62,580 bases of DNA from Desulfuromonas sp. TF. Lineage in GTDB: Bacteria > Desulfobacterota > Desulfuromonadia > Desulfuromonadales > ATBO01. Every line of letters starts with the position of its first letter. The first letter of the stretch is position 1. Made by a program: the position numbers and the translations under genes. The stretch is taken from contig NZ_KI421421.1 of assembly GCF_000472285.1 (NCBI RefSeq), forward strand, positions 475,786 to 538,365. The letters are read 5' to 3'. Positions 18,000 to 26,599 of this stretch are shown here, one piece after another. A model generated the notes under the pieces. It did not search any database. It was not told the DNA's origin and saw only the letters and a list, made by a program, of their open reading frames with translations.

Positions 18000-18092
18000 C
18001 TCCCCTCCCTGGCCGTTGCGATAATTATCTTTTTAATATCCTGGTCTTTACCCCTTACATCTGATGAATTCAGATAAAATGGAAGCGGAATT

Positions 18093-18320
18093 ATGCCGGA
18101 AAAAGAATCCTTTGAAGCCGTCCTGAAAGCGCTGGAGGAGGCGGTGGCCCGGCTCGAATGCGGCGAACTCTCACTGGAAGAGGCGCTGGAGTGCTTCGAG
18201 CAGGGGGTGAAGTGCGCCGCTCTTTGCCGCGAATCCCTCAAAGCCGTCGAAACCAGGGTGGAGCTTCTGCTCAGAGGGCGGAACGGCGACCTGAAAGTGG
18301 AGAATTTCATCGGGGAGTGA
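18093..18320 (+). CDS. xseB: Exodeoxyribonuclease VII small subunit
   Basis: 75-residue coiled-coil protein with the XseB signature (FEAVLKALEEAVARLECGELSLEEAL, broken here into overlapping short motifs EEAVARLECGELSLEEAL and FEQGVKC). Several copies coat the XseA helix and regulate nuclease activity. The ATG at 18093 follows a GGAAG site. Between the M23 gene and this start, 18000-18092 is AT-rich with a small ATCTGA/TCAGAT hairpin just before the start and no gene. Confidence 0.93.
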   Translation: MPEKESFEAVLKALEEAVARLECGELSLEEALECFEQGVKCAALCRESLKAVETRVELLLRGRNGDLKVENFIGE

Positions 18321-18339
18321 ATTCCCCCCTGGAGAGTTC

Positions 18340-19230
18340 ATGGACCTGAAAAGCTATTTCGATCACCGCATAAGTCAGGTGGATAAAGCACTCGAATCCG
18401 TACTGCCGGGGGAGAGCACCCTTCCGGCCAGTCTTCACAAGGCCATGCGCTATTCAATCTTTGCCGGCGGCAAGCGCATCCGGCCGATTCTGATGATCGC
18501 AGCATGCGAGGCGGTGGGCGGGGACCCTGCGCGGGTGATGCCCGCTGCCTGTGCCATGGAGATGATTCACACCTATTCCCTGATACATGACGATCTTCCG
18601 GCCATGGATGACGATGATTTCCGCCGCGGCCGCCCCACCAACCACAAGGTTTTCGGCGAGGCAACCGCCATCCTGGCCGGCGACGCCCTGCTGACCGAGG
18701 CCTTCATTCTCCTTTCCAATTCCGAGACCAGCCGGAAAATTGATCCGGAGATTATCCGACGGGTGGTGCATATCATTGCCCGCTGCGCCGGTTCCCTGGG
18801 GATGGTGGGGGGGCAGGTGGTCGATATGGAGTCGGAGGGGAAAAAGATTGATTTCCCTACCCTCGAGTATATCCACACACACAAGACCGGAGCCCTTATC
18901 CTGGCGTCGGTTCAAGCAGGGGCTCTGATCGGCGGCGCCGATGAAGGGGTTTTCGCCGCACTGACCCGCTACGGTGAGGCGGCGGGGCTGGCCTTTCAGG
19001 TGGCCGATGATATACTCGACGTGGTCGGAGACCAGGCGCAGCTCGGCAAGGATGTCGGCAGCGATCAGGCCCGGGAAAAGGCCACCTATGTCGCACTTCT
19101 CGGATTGGAGGAGGCCCGGCAGCGGGCCCGGGAGCTGCGGGATGTGGCACTGACTGCGCTCGATCCGCTCGGGGAATCGGCTGAGCCCCTGCGCAGCATC
19201 GCCAGTTATATCGTCGACCGTTCTTCCTGA
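18340..19230 (+). CDS. ispA: Polyprenyl (farnesyl) diphosphate synthase
   Basis: Condenses isopentenyl diphosphate with allylic diphosphates to make C15-C20 precursors of quinones and undecaprenyl lipids. 296 residues, all-alpha trans-prenyltransferase fold, first aspartate-rich motif in HDDLPAMDDDDFRRGRP (about residues 84-100), second in FQVADDILDVVGD (about 220-232). The small residues before the first motif do not let me fix the product length. Gene order xseB-ispA-dxs is typical of proteobacteria and supplies the isoprenoid pathway. Confidence 0.93.
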   Translation: MDLKSYFDHRISQVDKALESVLPGESTLPASLHKAMRYSIFAGGKRIRPILMIAACEAVGGDPARVMPAACAMEMIHTYSLIHDDLPAMDDDDFRRGRPTNHKVFGEATAILAGDALLTEAFILLSNSETSRKIDPEIIRRVVHIIARCAGSLGMVGGQVVDMESEGKKIDFPTLEYIHTHKTGALILASVQAGALIGGADEGVFAALTRYGEAAGLAFQVADDILDVVGDQAQLGKDVGSDQAREKATYVALLGLEEARQRARELRDVALTALDPLGESAEPLRSIASYIVDRSS

Positions 19231-19321
19231 TCGTAAAAGCATAAGATCCGGGGCATTGGTTTTTGCCTCGCGAAATCAGCATTTATCCCATCAATTCCGG
19301 GGATGAGGGATAGGATTCAAA

Positions 19322-21229
19322 ATGAGCTCTTTCTTGAAGGACCTTGGTTCGCCCGCCGAGCTGAAAAACTTCTCCCAGGCCGAGCTGAAGTCTCTGGCCG
19401 AAGAAATCCGCACCGAAATTATCGATACGGTCTCGCGCACCGGCGGCCATCTGGCCAGTTCTTTGGGGGTCGTGGAGCTATCCATCGCCCTGCACCGGGT
19501 GCTCAATACACCGAAGGACAAAATTATCTGGGATGTCGGACATCAGGCCTATGCCCACAAGCTCCTCACCGGCCGCCTGGAACGTTTCGGCACGCTGCGC
19601 CAGATGGGGGGTATCAGCGGCTTCCCCAAACGGGAGGAAAGCCCCCACGACTGTTTCGATGTTGGGCACTCCAGCACATCCATCTCGGCCGCCCTCGGAA
19701 TAGCCGCCGCCCGCGATACACTCGGCGGAACTGAGAAGATCGTCGCGGTCATCGGCGACGGTTCTCTGACCGCCGGTCTGGCTTTCGAAGGGCTGAACCA
19801 GGCAGGGCACCTCAAAAAGGATCTGATTGTCGTTCTCAACGACAACGAGATGTCCATCTCGCCCAACGTCGGGGCTCTTTCCTCCTTCCTCAGCCGTAAG
19901 ATGACTTCAGACCTGTTCATCCGGTTCAAGAAGGAGACGGAAAACCTCCTAGGCCATGTCCCTCGTTTCGGCAAGGATCTTCTCTCTCTGGCCCGCCGGG
20001 CCGAGGATTCCCTCAAGGGATTTCTCACCCCGGGGATGCTCTTCGAAGCCTTCGGTTTCGACTATGTCGGTCCCTTAGATGGCCACAATCTCGACGAGCT
20101 GATCCAGACCCTGCAGAACGTCTCCCGGCTCAAGGGGCCCATTCTGGTCCATGTTCTCACCAAAAAGGGGAAAGGATATCTCCCCGCCGAGGAGAACCCG
20201 CCTCTATACCACGGAGTCGGCCCCTTCGACCGTGAAAGCGGCGAGGTTCAAGGGAGCAAGGGGGGCGCTCCCAGTTATACCGCGGTTTTCGGACGGACCC
20301 TTGTGGAACTGGCGGAAAAAGACGAGCGTATCGTCGCTATTACCGCGGCCATGCTCGAGGGGACCGGCCTGAAGGAGTTCGCCCAGCGGTTTCCCGAGCG
20401 CTTCTTCGACGTAGGAATCGCCGAGCAGCATGCCGTCACCTTTGCCGCCGGTATCGCCTGCAACGGCCTGCGTCCGACCGTCGCTATCTACTCCACCTTC
20501 CTGCAGCGCGGCTATGACAGCGTTCTGCACGATGTCTGCCTGCAGAATCTCCCCGTGACCTTCGCCCTGGACAGGGGGGGGCTGGTCGGCGCCGACGGTC
20601 CCACACACCACGGGGTTTTCGACTACTCCTATCTGCGCCATATCCCCAATCTGACCTTCATGGTCCCCCGCGATGAACGGGAGCTGCGTCGGGCCATGGC
20701 AACCGCCCAGGGGCACGAGGGGCCGTTCGCCTACCGGTACCCGCGGGGCGTGGGTTCGGGTTTGCCGCTGAACGATGTGCCGTCTCCGGTGCCGATTGGG
20801 AAGGGCGAAAAGCTGCAGGATGGCAGTGACGGGGTGATCTTCGCTATTGGGACCTGTGCGGCGCCGGCCCTTCAGGCGGCCCAGATGCTGGCGGACGATG
20901 GTCTGTCGCTGGCGGTCGTCGACCCGCGATTTCTCAAGCCTCTTGATCGGGATCTGCTGATTGCCGAAGCGAACCGCACCGGCCTGGTCATCACCGTGGA
21001 GGAGAATGTCCTTCAGGGCGGATTCGGATCGGCGGTGATGGAGCTTCTGGCGCAGGAGGAAATCTCTCCCCGCATCGCATGCATCGGTCTGCCGGATTTC
21101 TTTGTCGAACAGGGAAGTCAGGAGCAGCTGCAGGCCCGTTACGGTCTCGATGCCGAAGGTATCGCCGGCCGCATCCGCAAAGTCCTCGGCGGCGCCAGGC
21201 AGGTTAACTCTTCGGCCATGGGAAACTGA
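19322..21229 (+). CDS. dxs: 1-deoxy-D-xylulose-5-phosphate synthase
   Basis: First enzyme of the MEP isoprenoid pathway: condenses pyruvate and glyceraldehyde 3-phosphate with thiamine diphosphate. 635 residues. Visible hallmarks are [15 protein letters not shown], the ThDP/Mg motif [15 protein letters not shown] (about residues 145-160), the central pyrimidine domain with the catalytic glutamate in [14 protein letters not shown], and a transketolase C-terminal domain. The ATG at 19322 is 91 bases after ispA. Length is normal for Dxs. Transcription ends at a strong hairpin at 21258-21300. Confidence 0.97.
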   Translation: MSSFLKDLGSPAELKNFSQAELKSLAEEIRTEIIDTVSRTGGHLASSLGVVELSIALHRVLNTPKDKIIWDVGHQAYAHKLLTGRLERFGTLRQMGGISGFPKREESPHDCFDVGHSSTSISAALGIAAARDTLGGTEKIVAVIGDGSLTAGLAFEGLNQAGHLKKDLIVVLNDNEMSISPNVGALSSFLSRKMTSDLFIRFKKETENLLGHVPRFGKDLLSLARRAEDSLKGFLTPGMLFEAFGFDYVGPLDGHNLDELIQTLQNVSRLKGPILVHVLTKKGKGYLPAEENPPLYHGVGPFDRESGEVQGSKGGAPSYTAVFGRTLVELAEKDERIVAITAAMLEGTGLKEFAQRFPERFFDVGIAEQHAVTFAAGIACNGLRPTVAIYSTFLQRGYDSVLHDVCLQNLPVTFALDRGGLVGADGPTHHGVFDYSYLRHIPNLTFMVPRDERELRRAMATAQGHEGPFAYRYPRGVGSGLPLNDVPSPVPIGKGEKLQDGSDGVIFAIGTCAAPALQAAQMLADDGLSLAVVDPRFLKPLDRDLLIAEANRTGLVITVEENVLQGGFGSAVMELLAQEEISPRIACIGLPDFFVEQGSQEQLQARYGLDAEGIAGRIRKVLGGARQVNSSAMGN

Positions 21230-21257
21230 TATTTTCCGGCTCCGCTTTTTCTGAATT

Positions 21258-21300
21258 TACGCAAAAAGGCCGTATCCTGATGGATGCGGCCTTTTGCGTA
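21258..21300. terminator. Bidirectional hairpin terminator between dxs and the DUF1992 gene
   Basis: A long stem (arms 21258-21277 and 21282-21300, one bulged A and one mismatch) built on GCAAAAGGCCG/CGGCCTTTTGC with loop TGAT, followed or preceded by T/A runs inside the arms. It separates two convergent genes and can serve both. Confidence 0.8.
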
Positions 21301-21320
21301 TGCGGATTTTCTCGCCTGTT

Positions 21321-21689
21321 TTAGACGCCTAGTTTTTTCCTGATCCTGGATTCGTATTGCCGGTAGACGGGACGGGAAAAATTTCTCTCCATGAGGATGT
21401 CATAGTGGAGCTGTCTGGCAGTGAGCGTCTTTTTCAGTTCCTTGCGCTCGTCCGGCTCGCGGCAGGATTCGATCAGGTCCCTCAGGGTGATAATTTCCCG
21501 ATTGAGCTGCAGTTCTTCGGGAAGAATACCGGCGTTCTTCAGAATCTTGAATCCCATGCGCAGCTCTTCCGGGACATCGGAGAGATTTTCAGCCCGGATC
21601 GGCTGCCCTTTCAAAGCGAGGTTGTCCAATTCGCCCCGGTGGATGGCTTCGGTTATTTTCTGTTCGGCAATCGCTGCAAAGATGTCCAT
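21321..21689 (-). CDS. DUF1992 / DnaJ-homologue subfamily C member 28 domain protein
   Basis: 122 residues from the ATG at 21689, behind a strong AAGGAAGG site; the frame continues upstream but without signals. The core KITEAIHRGELDNLALKG, with a following PxRAENLSDVPEELRMGFKI stretch, is diagnostic of DUF1992, a small soluble domain also fused to J-domain-like proteins in eukaryotes. Molecular function is unknown. It is followed on the same strand, 86 bases upstream, by resB, but nothing ties it to cytochrome maturation. Confidence 0.85.
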   Translation of the reverse strand: MDIFAAIAEQKITEAIHRGELDNLALKGQPIRAENLSDVPEELRMGFKILKNAGILPEELQLNREIITLRDLIESCREPDERKELKKTLTARQLHYDILMERNFSRPVYRQYESRIRKKLGV

Positions 21690-21775
21690 TGATCGACCTT
21701 CCTTCTCCTTCCCATTCGTATTTATCATAGCAGAACGCCAGGGCGGAAGGATAGGCCGAGGGCCGTTGCGGGACG

Positions 21776-22858
21776 TCAGCGGATGTCGGGGCGATCTCCT
21801 CTTGCCCGTTTGTAGTAGAAGGAGGCCATGGCGAAGAGTACCCCCGTGAACATGGCCAGGGCGCCGATCAGGGCGATTCCGGCGCCGGGGTCCCGGTTCA
21901 CGGTGAGAACGCTGTAGAGTCGGTAGACCGGCTCGGTGGGCCAGAGCCGGACTCCGGCCTGAACGAGGGGAAAGGGCAAACCCTCCCTCAGGTAGTACCA
22001 ACCTCGCCAGGGATCGAAGCCTGGACGGATAAGCTCCAGTTCTATGGCCGGATCCCCGAGGTTCTCTCCCCGTGAAACGGCCGTTCGATCCGACCGCTTC
22101 CCCGCGTTGGGAAAAAAGTTGACCACCCGCAGGATGCCTCCCCCATCGAGGGGAATGCCGGTGCCCGGAGTAAGCGACACGGTGCCGCCCCCCGAGAGAA
22201 AAAATTGGAACCCTTCAGCCACCTGGCCGAAGGAGCCGGGGACCACGACCAGGTCGCGGTAGGTGAGGGGAGTATTGGTTTTGACCACCTGCCGTTTGAG
22301 GGGCACCCCTTCCTTGAGAAGCGTGACGGTGCTGCGCATGTCGACAGGACGGCCGTTTTCACTGAAAACGGGCTCGAACGCCTCCAGGCGCAGGGCATAC
22401 CCCGGCATGCCTTGAAGGCTCAGCACCTCGCCGACCAGAAGGCGGTTTCCCTCGCTTCGGAATCCGGACAGGCTCCCCCAGAAATAGGCGGCAAGAACCA
22501 GGACGAAGCCGAGATGGATGAGGTACTCGCCGGTTTTTCTCCACCGCGCCCGCAGGTTGCGCAGCCAGTCGATGAAGCAGCACAGGGTGTTCACCCCGAG
22601 AAAGGCGAGAAAGACCCCGGCTGCCGACAGCCACCAGGTAAGACCGGGATTCCGATTGCCCATGGCGGCGAACCAGTCGCCCAGCACCATGCGATCCATG
22701 GCTCCGAAGACCTGGGGATGATAATGCATGGCCAGTGAGCCGCCCATGATCAGCAGGGTGGCGCTCGAAGCCAGGAACACGGCAAGCTTGAGAGAACAGA
22801 GGAACTTCCAGGATTTTGTCAGCAGGGTTGGAAAATTCATTCCGCGGGGCTCTTTCAT
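21776..22858 (-). CDS. resB: Cytochrome c biogenesis protein ResB (Ccs1)
   Basis: One half of the system II haem-lyase complex that exports haem and joins it to apocytochromes outside the inner membrane. 360 residues from the ATG at 22858, which shares one base with the stop of resC (TGATG), so translation is coupled; an internal ATG at 22840 is the alternative. Transmembrane helices lie near residues 25-45, 75-95, about 130 and at the C terminus (IALIGALAMFTGVLFAMASFYY), with a large periplasmic beta domain between. KSWKFLCSLKLAVFL and FRSEGNRLLVGE fit the ResB family. Confidence 0.9.
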   Translation of the reverse strand: MKEPRGMNFPTLLTKSWKFLCSLKLAVFLASSATLLIMGGSLAMHYHPQVFGAMDRMVLGDWFAAMGNRNPGLTWWLSAAGVFLAFLGVNTLCCFIDWLRNLRARWRKTGEYLIHLGFVLVLAAYFWGSLSGFRSEGNRLLVGEVLSLQGMPGYALRLEAFEPVFSENGRPVDMRSTVTLLKEGVPLKRQVVKTNTPLTYRDLVVVPGSFGQVAEGFQFFLSGGGTVSLTPGTGIPLDGGGILRVVNFFPNAGKRSDRTAVSRGENLGDPAIELELIRPGFDPWRGWYYLREGLPFPLVQAGVRLWPTEPVYRLYSVLTVNRDPGAGIALIGALAMFTGVLFAMASFYYKRARGDRPDIR

Positions 22859-23658
22859 CAGTCGAGGGGATGGTTGCTTTGGAGGAGCAGACCGATGCCC
22901 AGGTAGGTGAAGAGGACCACTCCGAATCCAGCGATGGAAAGTACGGCATAGCCGGTTCCCTGCCAGCGGCGGATGAACTTGGCATGGCACATCCCCGCAT
23001 AGAAAATCCAGACCAGGAAAGACCAGACCCCCTTTATATTCCAGGAGAAGTAATAACCCCAGGCGATGTAGGCCCAGATGCTTCCCAAAATCATGCACAG
23101 GGTGAACAGGCAGAACCCCAGGAATATCGATTCCTCGTTCACCTTTCGCAGCAATGCCAGATCCGGAAGGAGGGGAGATGCGAGCCGACGCTGCACCAGG
23201 TAGAGGGCTCCGAGGGAGAAGGCCATGGCGAAAAATGCATATCCGGTGAAGGAAAAGGCGACATGAAAGGTGAAAAGAGGTGTGTCAAGCGTCGGGATAA
23301 GCGGCGGGATGGCTGGGTCCCGGGGCAGGGCGCTTCCAAGCAGGAGAAGATTGAGAAAGATCACGAAGAGCCCTGCGGCATGGAGGCGGTAGCGCAGTTC
23401 GAAGTAGATGTAGGTGGCGGCCAGGGCCCAGCTGAAGAAAAACTGGGTGGAAAAGAGGTTGGTCACCGGCAGGTACCCGGCTTCGGTCCAGCGCAGACCG
23501 AGGATGAAGGTCTGAATCGAGAAGCCGGCCAGGACCAGGAGAAAAGCGCCCCGCCAGAGGAGGGGGCGTCGATATCTGACATGAAGCAGATAAAGGAAGA
23601 CGGAGAAGAGATACAGGGCGAATGCCCCGGCAAGCAGAGGTGATTTAACTGGAATCAT
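22858..23658 (-). CDS. resC: Cytochrome c biogenesis protein ResC (CcsA)
   Basis: 266-residue polytopic membrane protein with about eight helices and the tryptophan-rich haem-handling motif of the CcsA/CcmC/CcmF family, here WGYYFSWNIKGVWSFLVW. The usual WD of WGxYWxWD is WN in this copy, a small deviation. Conserved histidines flank the motif (HVAFSFTGYAFFAMAFSLG, CHAKF). With ResB it matures c-type cytochromes, consistent with the two tetraheme cytochromes encoded in this window. The ATG at 23658 was chosen because the preceding 58 codons of open frame are not membrane-like and run into the bioW promoter. Confidence 0.9.
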   Translation of the reverse strand: MIPVKSPLLAGAFALYLFSVFLYLLHVRYRRPLLWRGAFLLVLAGFSIQTFILGLRWTEAGYLPVTNLFSTQFFFSWALAATYIYFELRYRLHAAGLFVIFLNLLLLGSALPRDPAIPPLIPTLDTPLFTFHVAFSFTGYAFFAMAFSLGALYLVQRRLASPLLPDLALLRKVNEESIFLGFCLFTLCMILGSIWAYIAWGYYFSWNIKGVWSFLVWIFYAGMCHAKFIRRWQGTGYAVLSIAGFGVVLFTYLGIGLLLQSNHPLD

Positions 23659-23759
23659 GATGAATTTCTGGGTGAGAGGGTGGCCGGGAAAACTGCTGAA
23701 CAGAGAATGCAAAGAAGAGTAGCACAAGGCGTTTCGTGAGAAAAGAGGAAATGAACCAA

Positions 23760-23791
23760 TTGTCAACCATTGGATCGGCAGTGGTTGACAA
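23760..23791. promoter_or_regulatory. BirA-type biotin operator
   Basis: Perfect inverted repeat TTGTCAACC (23760-23768) and GGTTGACAA (23783-23791) with a 14-base spacer, extendable by one base pair on the inner side. It closely matches the BirA consensus TTGTAAACC-N14/15-GGTTTACAA and lies directly before bioW. The right arm overlaps the -35 hexamer. Confidence 0.88.
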
Positions 23792-23813
23792 CCACGGGGC
23801 GCCGTGCTAATTT
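23785..23813 (+). promoter_or_regulatory. sigma-70-type promoter of the bio operon
   Basis: -35 TTGACA (23785-23790), 17-base spacer, -10 TAATTT (23808-23813). The expected +1 near 23820 is only about four bases from the bioW ATG at 23824, and no Shine-Dalgarno sequence is present, so the mRNA may be nearly leaderless. Confidence 0.75.
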
Positions 23814-23823
23814 TCGCTCCATT

Positions 23824-24624
23824 ATGGACCATGATCTATACAGCGTACGCATGCACGCTTCCCGAGGCGGAAGACACCTCTCGGGTGCCGAGCGGCTCGG
23901 AGCGGAGGAAGACCTGGAAGGGCTGGCCGCCTCTCTGCTGCGCCGGGCTCTCGAACACCCCAAGGGAAGAGCCGAGCGAATCTGCCTTACCGTGGAAGCC
24001 GTGGCGCCCGAAGCCGTTCGCACCGGCAGGCTACCCGATCTGTCCACCCTGACGGTCGAAGACTACCGCAAGGGCCGCCGGGCCGCCCTGGCTCTCCTTG
24101 CCGATGCCGGCGTCGATCCCGCCGCTGCCGACATCGCCATGCAGACGCTGGCCGCCGGAGCCGCCCCGGAAGGAAGCAGTATGCGCGGGGCGATGCTGGT
24201 CGATGCGGCCGACGGCCTGCGTCTCGAACCGGACCGGACACGGGGCGTGCGGGCTTGCCGCATGGACCTCACTCCGGCTGCCGCCCTGCGCCTGCGGGAA
24301 GGGCTGGCTCCCCTCGGCCTCGATAACCTGCATGTGCGGGAAGCGCTGGTCCTGGCGGCCAAGGTCCTGTCCGCTCCGGGGATCGTCGCCGAGCTGTGCT
24401 GGTCCGACGATCCCGACTACACCGCAGGTTATGTGGCATCCCCGACCCACGGCTATGTTCGCTTCCCGCACCTCAAGCCCCTGGGGGATGAACGGGGCGG
24501 TCGGGCCTTTTTCCTTCAGAGCGAGGGATTGGATGTCGAAGAAGTAATCGACTATCTGGAGCATGCCGTGTTTTTGATCGATGAGATCGGCGCCCTGCAC
24601 GGGCCCCGTCCCTGGAAGGAGTGA
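23824..24624 (+). CDS. bioW: 6-carboxyhexanoate-CoA ligase (pimeloyl-CoA synthetase)
   Basis: Activates free pimelate to pimeloyl-CoA, the substrate of BioF. 266 residues, typical BioW length, opening with the family signature YSVRMHASRGGRHLSGAER and ending with the domain containing GYVASPTHGYVRFPHLKP and GRAFFL. The ATG at 23824 keeps the conserved N terminus close to the start. It sits immediately downstream of a BirA-type operator and promoter. bioF starts two bases after its stop. The presence of bioC and bioH in the same operon, which encode the alternative route to the pimeloyl group, is unusual. Confidence 0.92.
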   Translation: MDHDLYSVRMHASRGGRHLSGAERLGAEEDLEGLAASLLRRALEHPKGRAERICLTVEAVAPEAVRTGRLPDLSTLTVEDYRKGRRAALALLADAGVDPAAADIAMQTLAAGAAPEGSSMRGAMLVDAADGLRLEPDRTRGVRACRMDLTPAAALRLREGLAPLGLDNLHVREALVLAAKVLSAPGIVAELCWSDDPDYTAGYVASPTHGYVRFPHLKPLGDERGGRAFFLQSEGLDVEEVIDYLEHAVFLIDEIGALHGPRPWKE

Positions 24625-24626
24625 GC

Positions 24627-25799
24627 ATGGACCGGTGGCGGGACCAATTGAACGAACTCAAGGAGAAAGGGATGCTGCGTTTTCTCCGGACTGTGGAGGG
24701 CGCCCAGGGACCCAGGGTCGTTCTAGACGGACGGGATATGCTGCTCCTCTGCTCCAACAACTATCTCGGCCTGGCGAACCATCCGGCCCTGGTCGAGGCC
24801 GCTCGTGAGGCGACTTCTCGCTACGGCGTCGGCACCGGAGGCAGCCGACTGATCTCCGGTTCCATGAAGACTCATGTCCAACTGGAGGAGCATCTCGCAG
24901 CCTTCAAGGGGACGGAAGGAGCCCTGGTCTTCAACTCCGGTTATGCCGCCAACACGGGAATTCTTCAGGGACTTCTCGACGAAGGGGACGTGATTTTCTC
25001 CGACGAGCTGAATCATGCTTCCATCATCGACGGCTGCCGCCTGGCCCGCGCACGCACCGTCGTTTATCCCCATGCCGACGTCGCGGCACTGGAGGCACTG
25101 CTGACAAAGGAGGCGCGAAAACGAAGGGGTCGCTTCCTGGTCGTCACCGATGGGGTTTTCAGCATGGACGGAGACATCGCCCCGCTCCCTGCCCTGGTGC
25201 GGCTCAAGGAGCGCTTCGACGCCCTGCTCATGGTGGATGACGCCCACGGCACCGGTGTTCTGGGGGAAGGCGGCCGGGGGACGGCAGCGCATCTGGGGTG
25301 CCTGGAGGGGATCGATCTGCATATGGGGACCTTCGGCAAGGCCTTGGGCTGCGCAGGAGCTTACCTTGCAGCCAGCCGCATCGTCATCGATAGCCTCATC
25401 AACCATAGCCGCTCCTTCATCTTCTCCACCAGCCTGCCTCCGTCCGTTCCGGCCTCCGCGCTTGCCGCTCTCGATATCGTGGCAGGTGCCGAGGGAGAAA
25501 GGCTGCGCCGTGCGCTGTGGCTTAACCGTGAGTTTTTCGCCCGGCGGCTGCAGGAGGGGGGGCTTGATCTGCTGGGAAGCACCACCCAGATTGTTCCGGT
25601 TCTCACCGGCGATCCGGCGCCGACCATGGAGGCGGCTCGATATCTTCTCGCGGAAAGTATTTTCGTCCAGGGGATCCGACCCCCCACGGTTCCGCGCGGT
25701 CGCTGCCGGCTGAGGGCGACGGTGATGGCCGTTCACGAACCCGGGGACCTGGAACTGGCCGCCGAATTGATCATCCGTGCCGTCGGGGGGGAAGGATGA
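24627..25799 (+). CDS. bioF: 8-amino-7-oxononanoate synthase
   Basis: PLP-dependent alpha-oxoamine synthase joining a pimeloyl thioester and L-alanine. 390 residues from the ATG at 24627, five bases after AAGGAG; a GTG at 24621 overlaps that site. Motifs: NNYLGLANHPALVEAA at the N terminus, the substrate/PLP stretch LMVDDAHGTGVLG, and the Schiff-base lysine in TFGKALG at about residue 236. The 3' end overlaps bioH by four bases. Length and motif spacing are standard. Confidence 0.95.
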   Translation: MDRWRDQLNELKEKGMLRFLRTVEGAQGPRVVLDGRDMLLLCSNNYLGLANHPALVEAAREATSRYGVGTGGSRLISGSMKTHVQLEEHLAAFKGTEGALVFNSGYAANTGILQGLLDEGDVIFSDELNHASIIDGCRLARARTVVYPHADVAALEALLTKEARKRRGRFLVVTDGVFSMDGDIAPLPALVRLKERFDALLMVDDAHGTGVLGEGGRGTAAHLGCLEGIDLHMGTFGKALGCAGAYLAASRIVIDSLINHSRSFIFSTSLPPSVPASALAALDIVAGAEGERLRRALWLNREFFARRLQEGGLDLLGSTTQIVPVLTGDPAPTMEAARYLLAESIFVQGIRPPTVPRGRCRLRATVMAVHEPGDLELAAELIIRAVGGEG

Positions 25800-26599
25800 G
25801 ACGCCTGCTACTGTCCGACGGGCGCTCTCTGGGCTGGCGCGAAGCCGGGGAGGGACCGCCTCTCGTTCTCCTGCACGGTTGGGCCATGTCCGCGGCCGTT
25901 TTCACCGAGGCCCTCGATCATCTCTCAAGCCGCTTCCGGGTGCTGGCGCCGGATCTTCGCGGGCATGGCGCCTCCGGGGGAGGGCCGGGGTACGGATTCG
26001 CCGATTTCGCCGCCGATCTCCGGGAGTGGATGGATGCCCTCGACCTGCGGGATGCGGCCATGGGTGGATGGTCCTTGGGAGGACAGGTGCTGCTCGAGCT
26101 CTATCCCGCCGTCCGCCGGCGGGTGCGGCGCCTGATGCTGATCGCCGCAACTCCGCGCTTTGCCTCGGGGGGAGACTGGTCGAAAGGTTTACCCGAAGGA
26201 CAGATTCGGGCCATGGCCCGCGATCTCAAGCGCGACTACCTCAAGGCCATGGGAGACTTTTTCGCCCTGCAGTTCGCCGGCGAAGAGATCGACCGAGTCC
26301 GCCACCGCCGGATTATCGACTTTGCCGTGCGGCAGGGAAGACTGCCGGAAGCCGAAACGGCCCTGGCCGCTCTCGAATCGCTTCGCCGGGGAGATCAGCG
26401 CGACAGCCTGGGCGGCATCGATTGTCCTGCTCTGGTTCTGCACGGCGAACTGGACCGGGTCGTTCCTCCGGACGCCGGCCGCTACCTTGCGGAGCATCTC
26501 CCCCAGGCCCAGCTGGTCCTGCTTTCCGGCGTCGGTCATGCTCCTTTTCTGAGCCGCCCCAAGGAGATGTTTGAAGCATGGCGGAATTTCTGCGAATGA
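25796..26599 (+). CDS. bioH: Pimeloyl-ACP methyl ester carboxylesterase, BioH-like
   Basis: 267-residue alpha/beta hydrolase with oxyanion motif LHGWAMS, nucleophile elbow GGWSLGGQ (about residues 82-89), acid residue around GELDRVVPP and a final histidine in GVGHAPFLS. BioH removes the methyl group from pimeloyl-ACP methyl ester once chain elongation is done. Alone it would be a generic hydrolase; the position between bioF and bioC, with four-base overlaps on both sides, makes BioH the sound reading. Confidence 0.88.
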   Translation: MRRLLLSDGRSLGWREAGEGPPLVLLHGWAMSAAVFTEALDHLSSRFRVLAPDLRGHGASGGGPGYGFADFAADLREWMDALDLRDAAMGGWSLGGQVLLELYPAVRRRVRRLMLIAATPRFASGGDWSKGLPEGQIRAMARDLKRDYLKAMGDFFALQFAGEEIDRVRHRRIIDFAVRQGRLPEAETALAALESLRRGDQRDSLGGIDCPALVLHGELDRVVPPDAGRYLAEHLPQAQLVLLSGVGHAPFLSRPKEMFEAWRNFCE

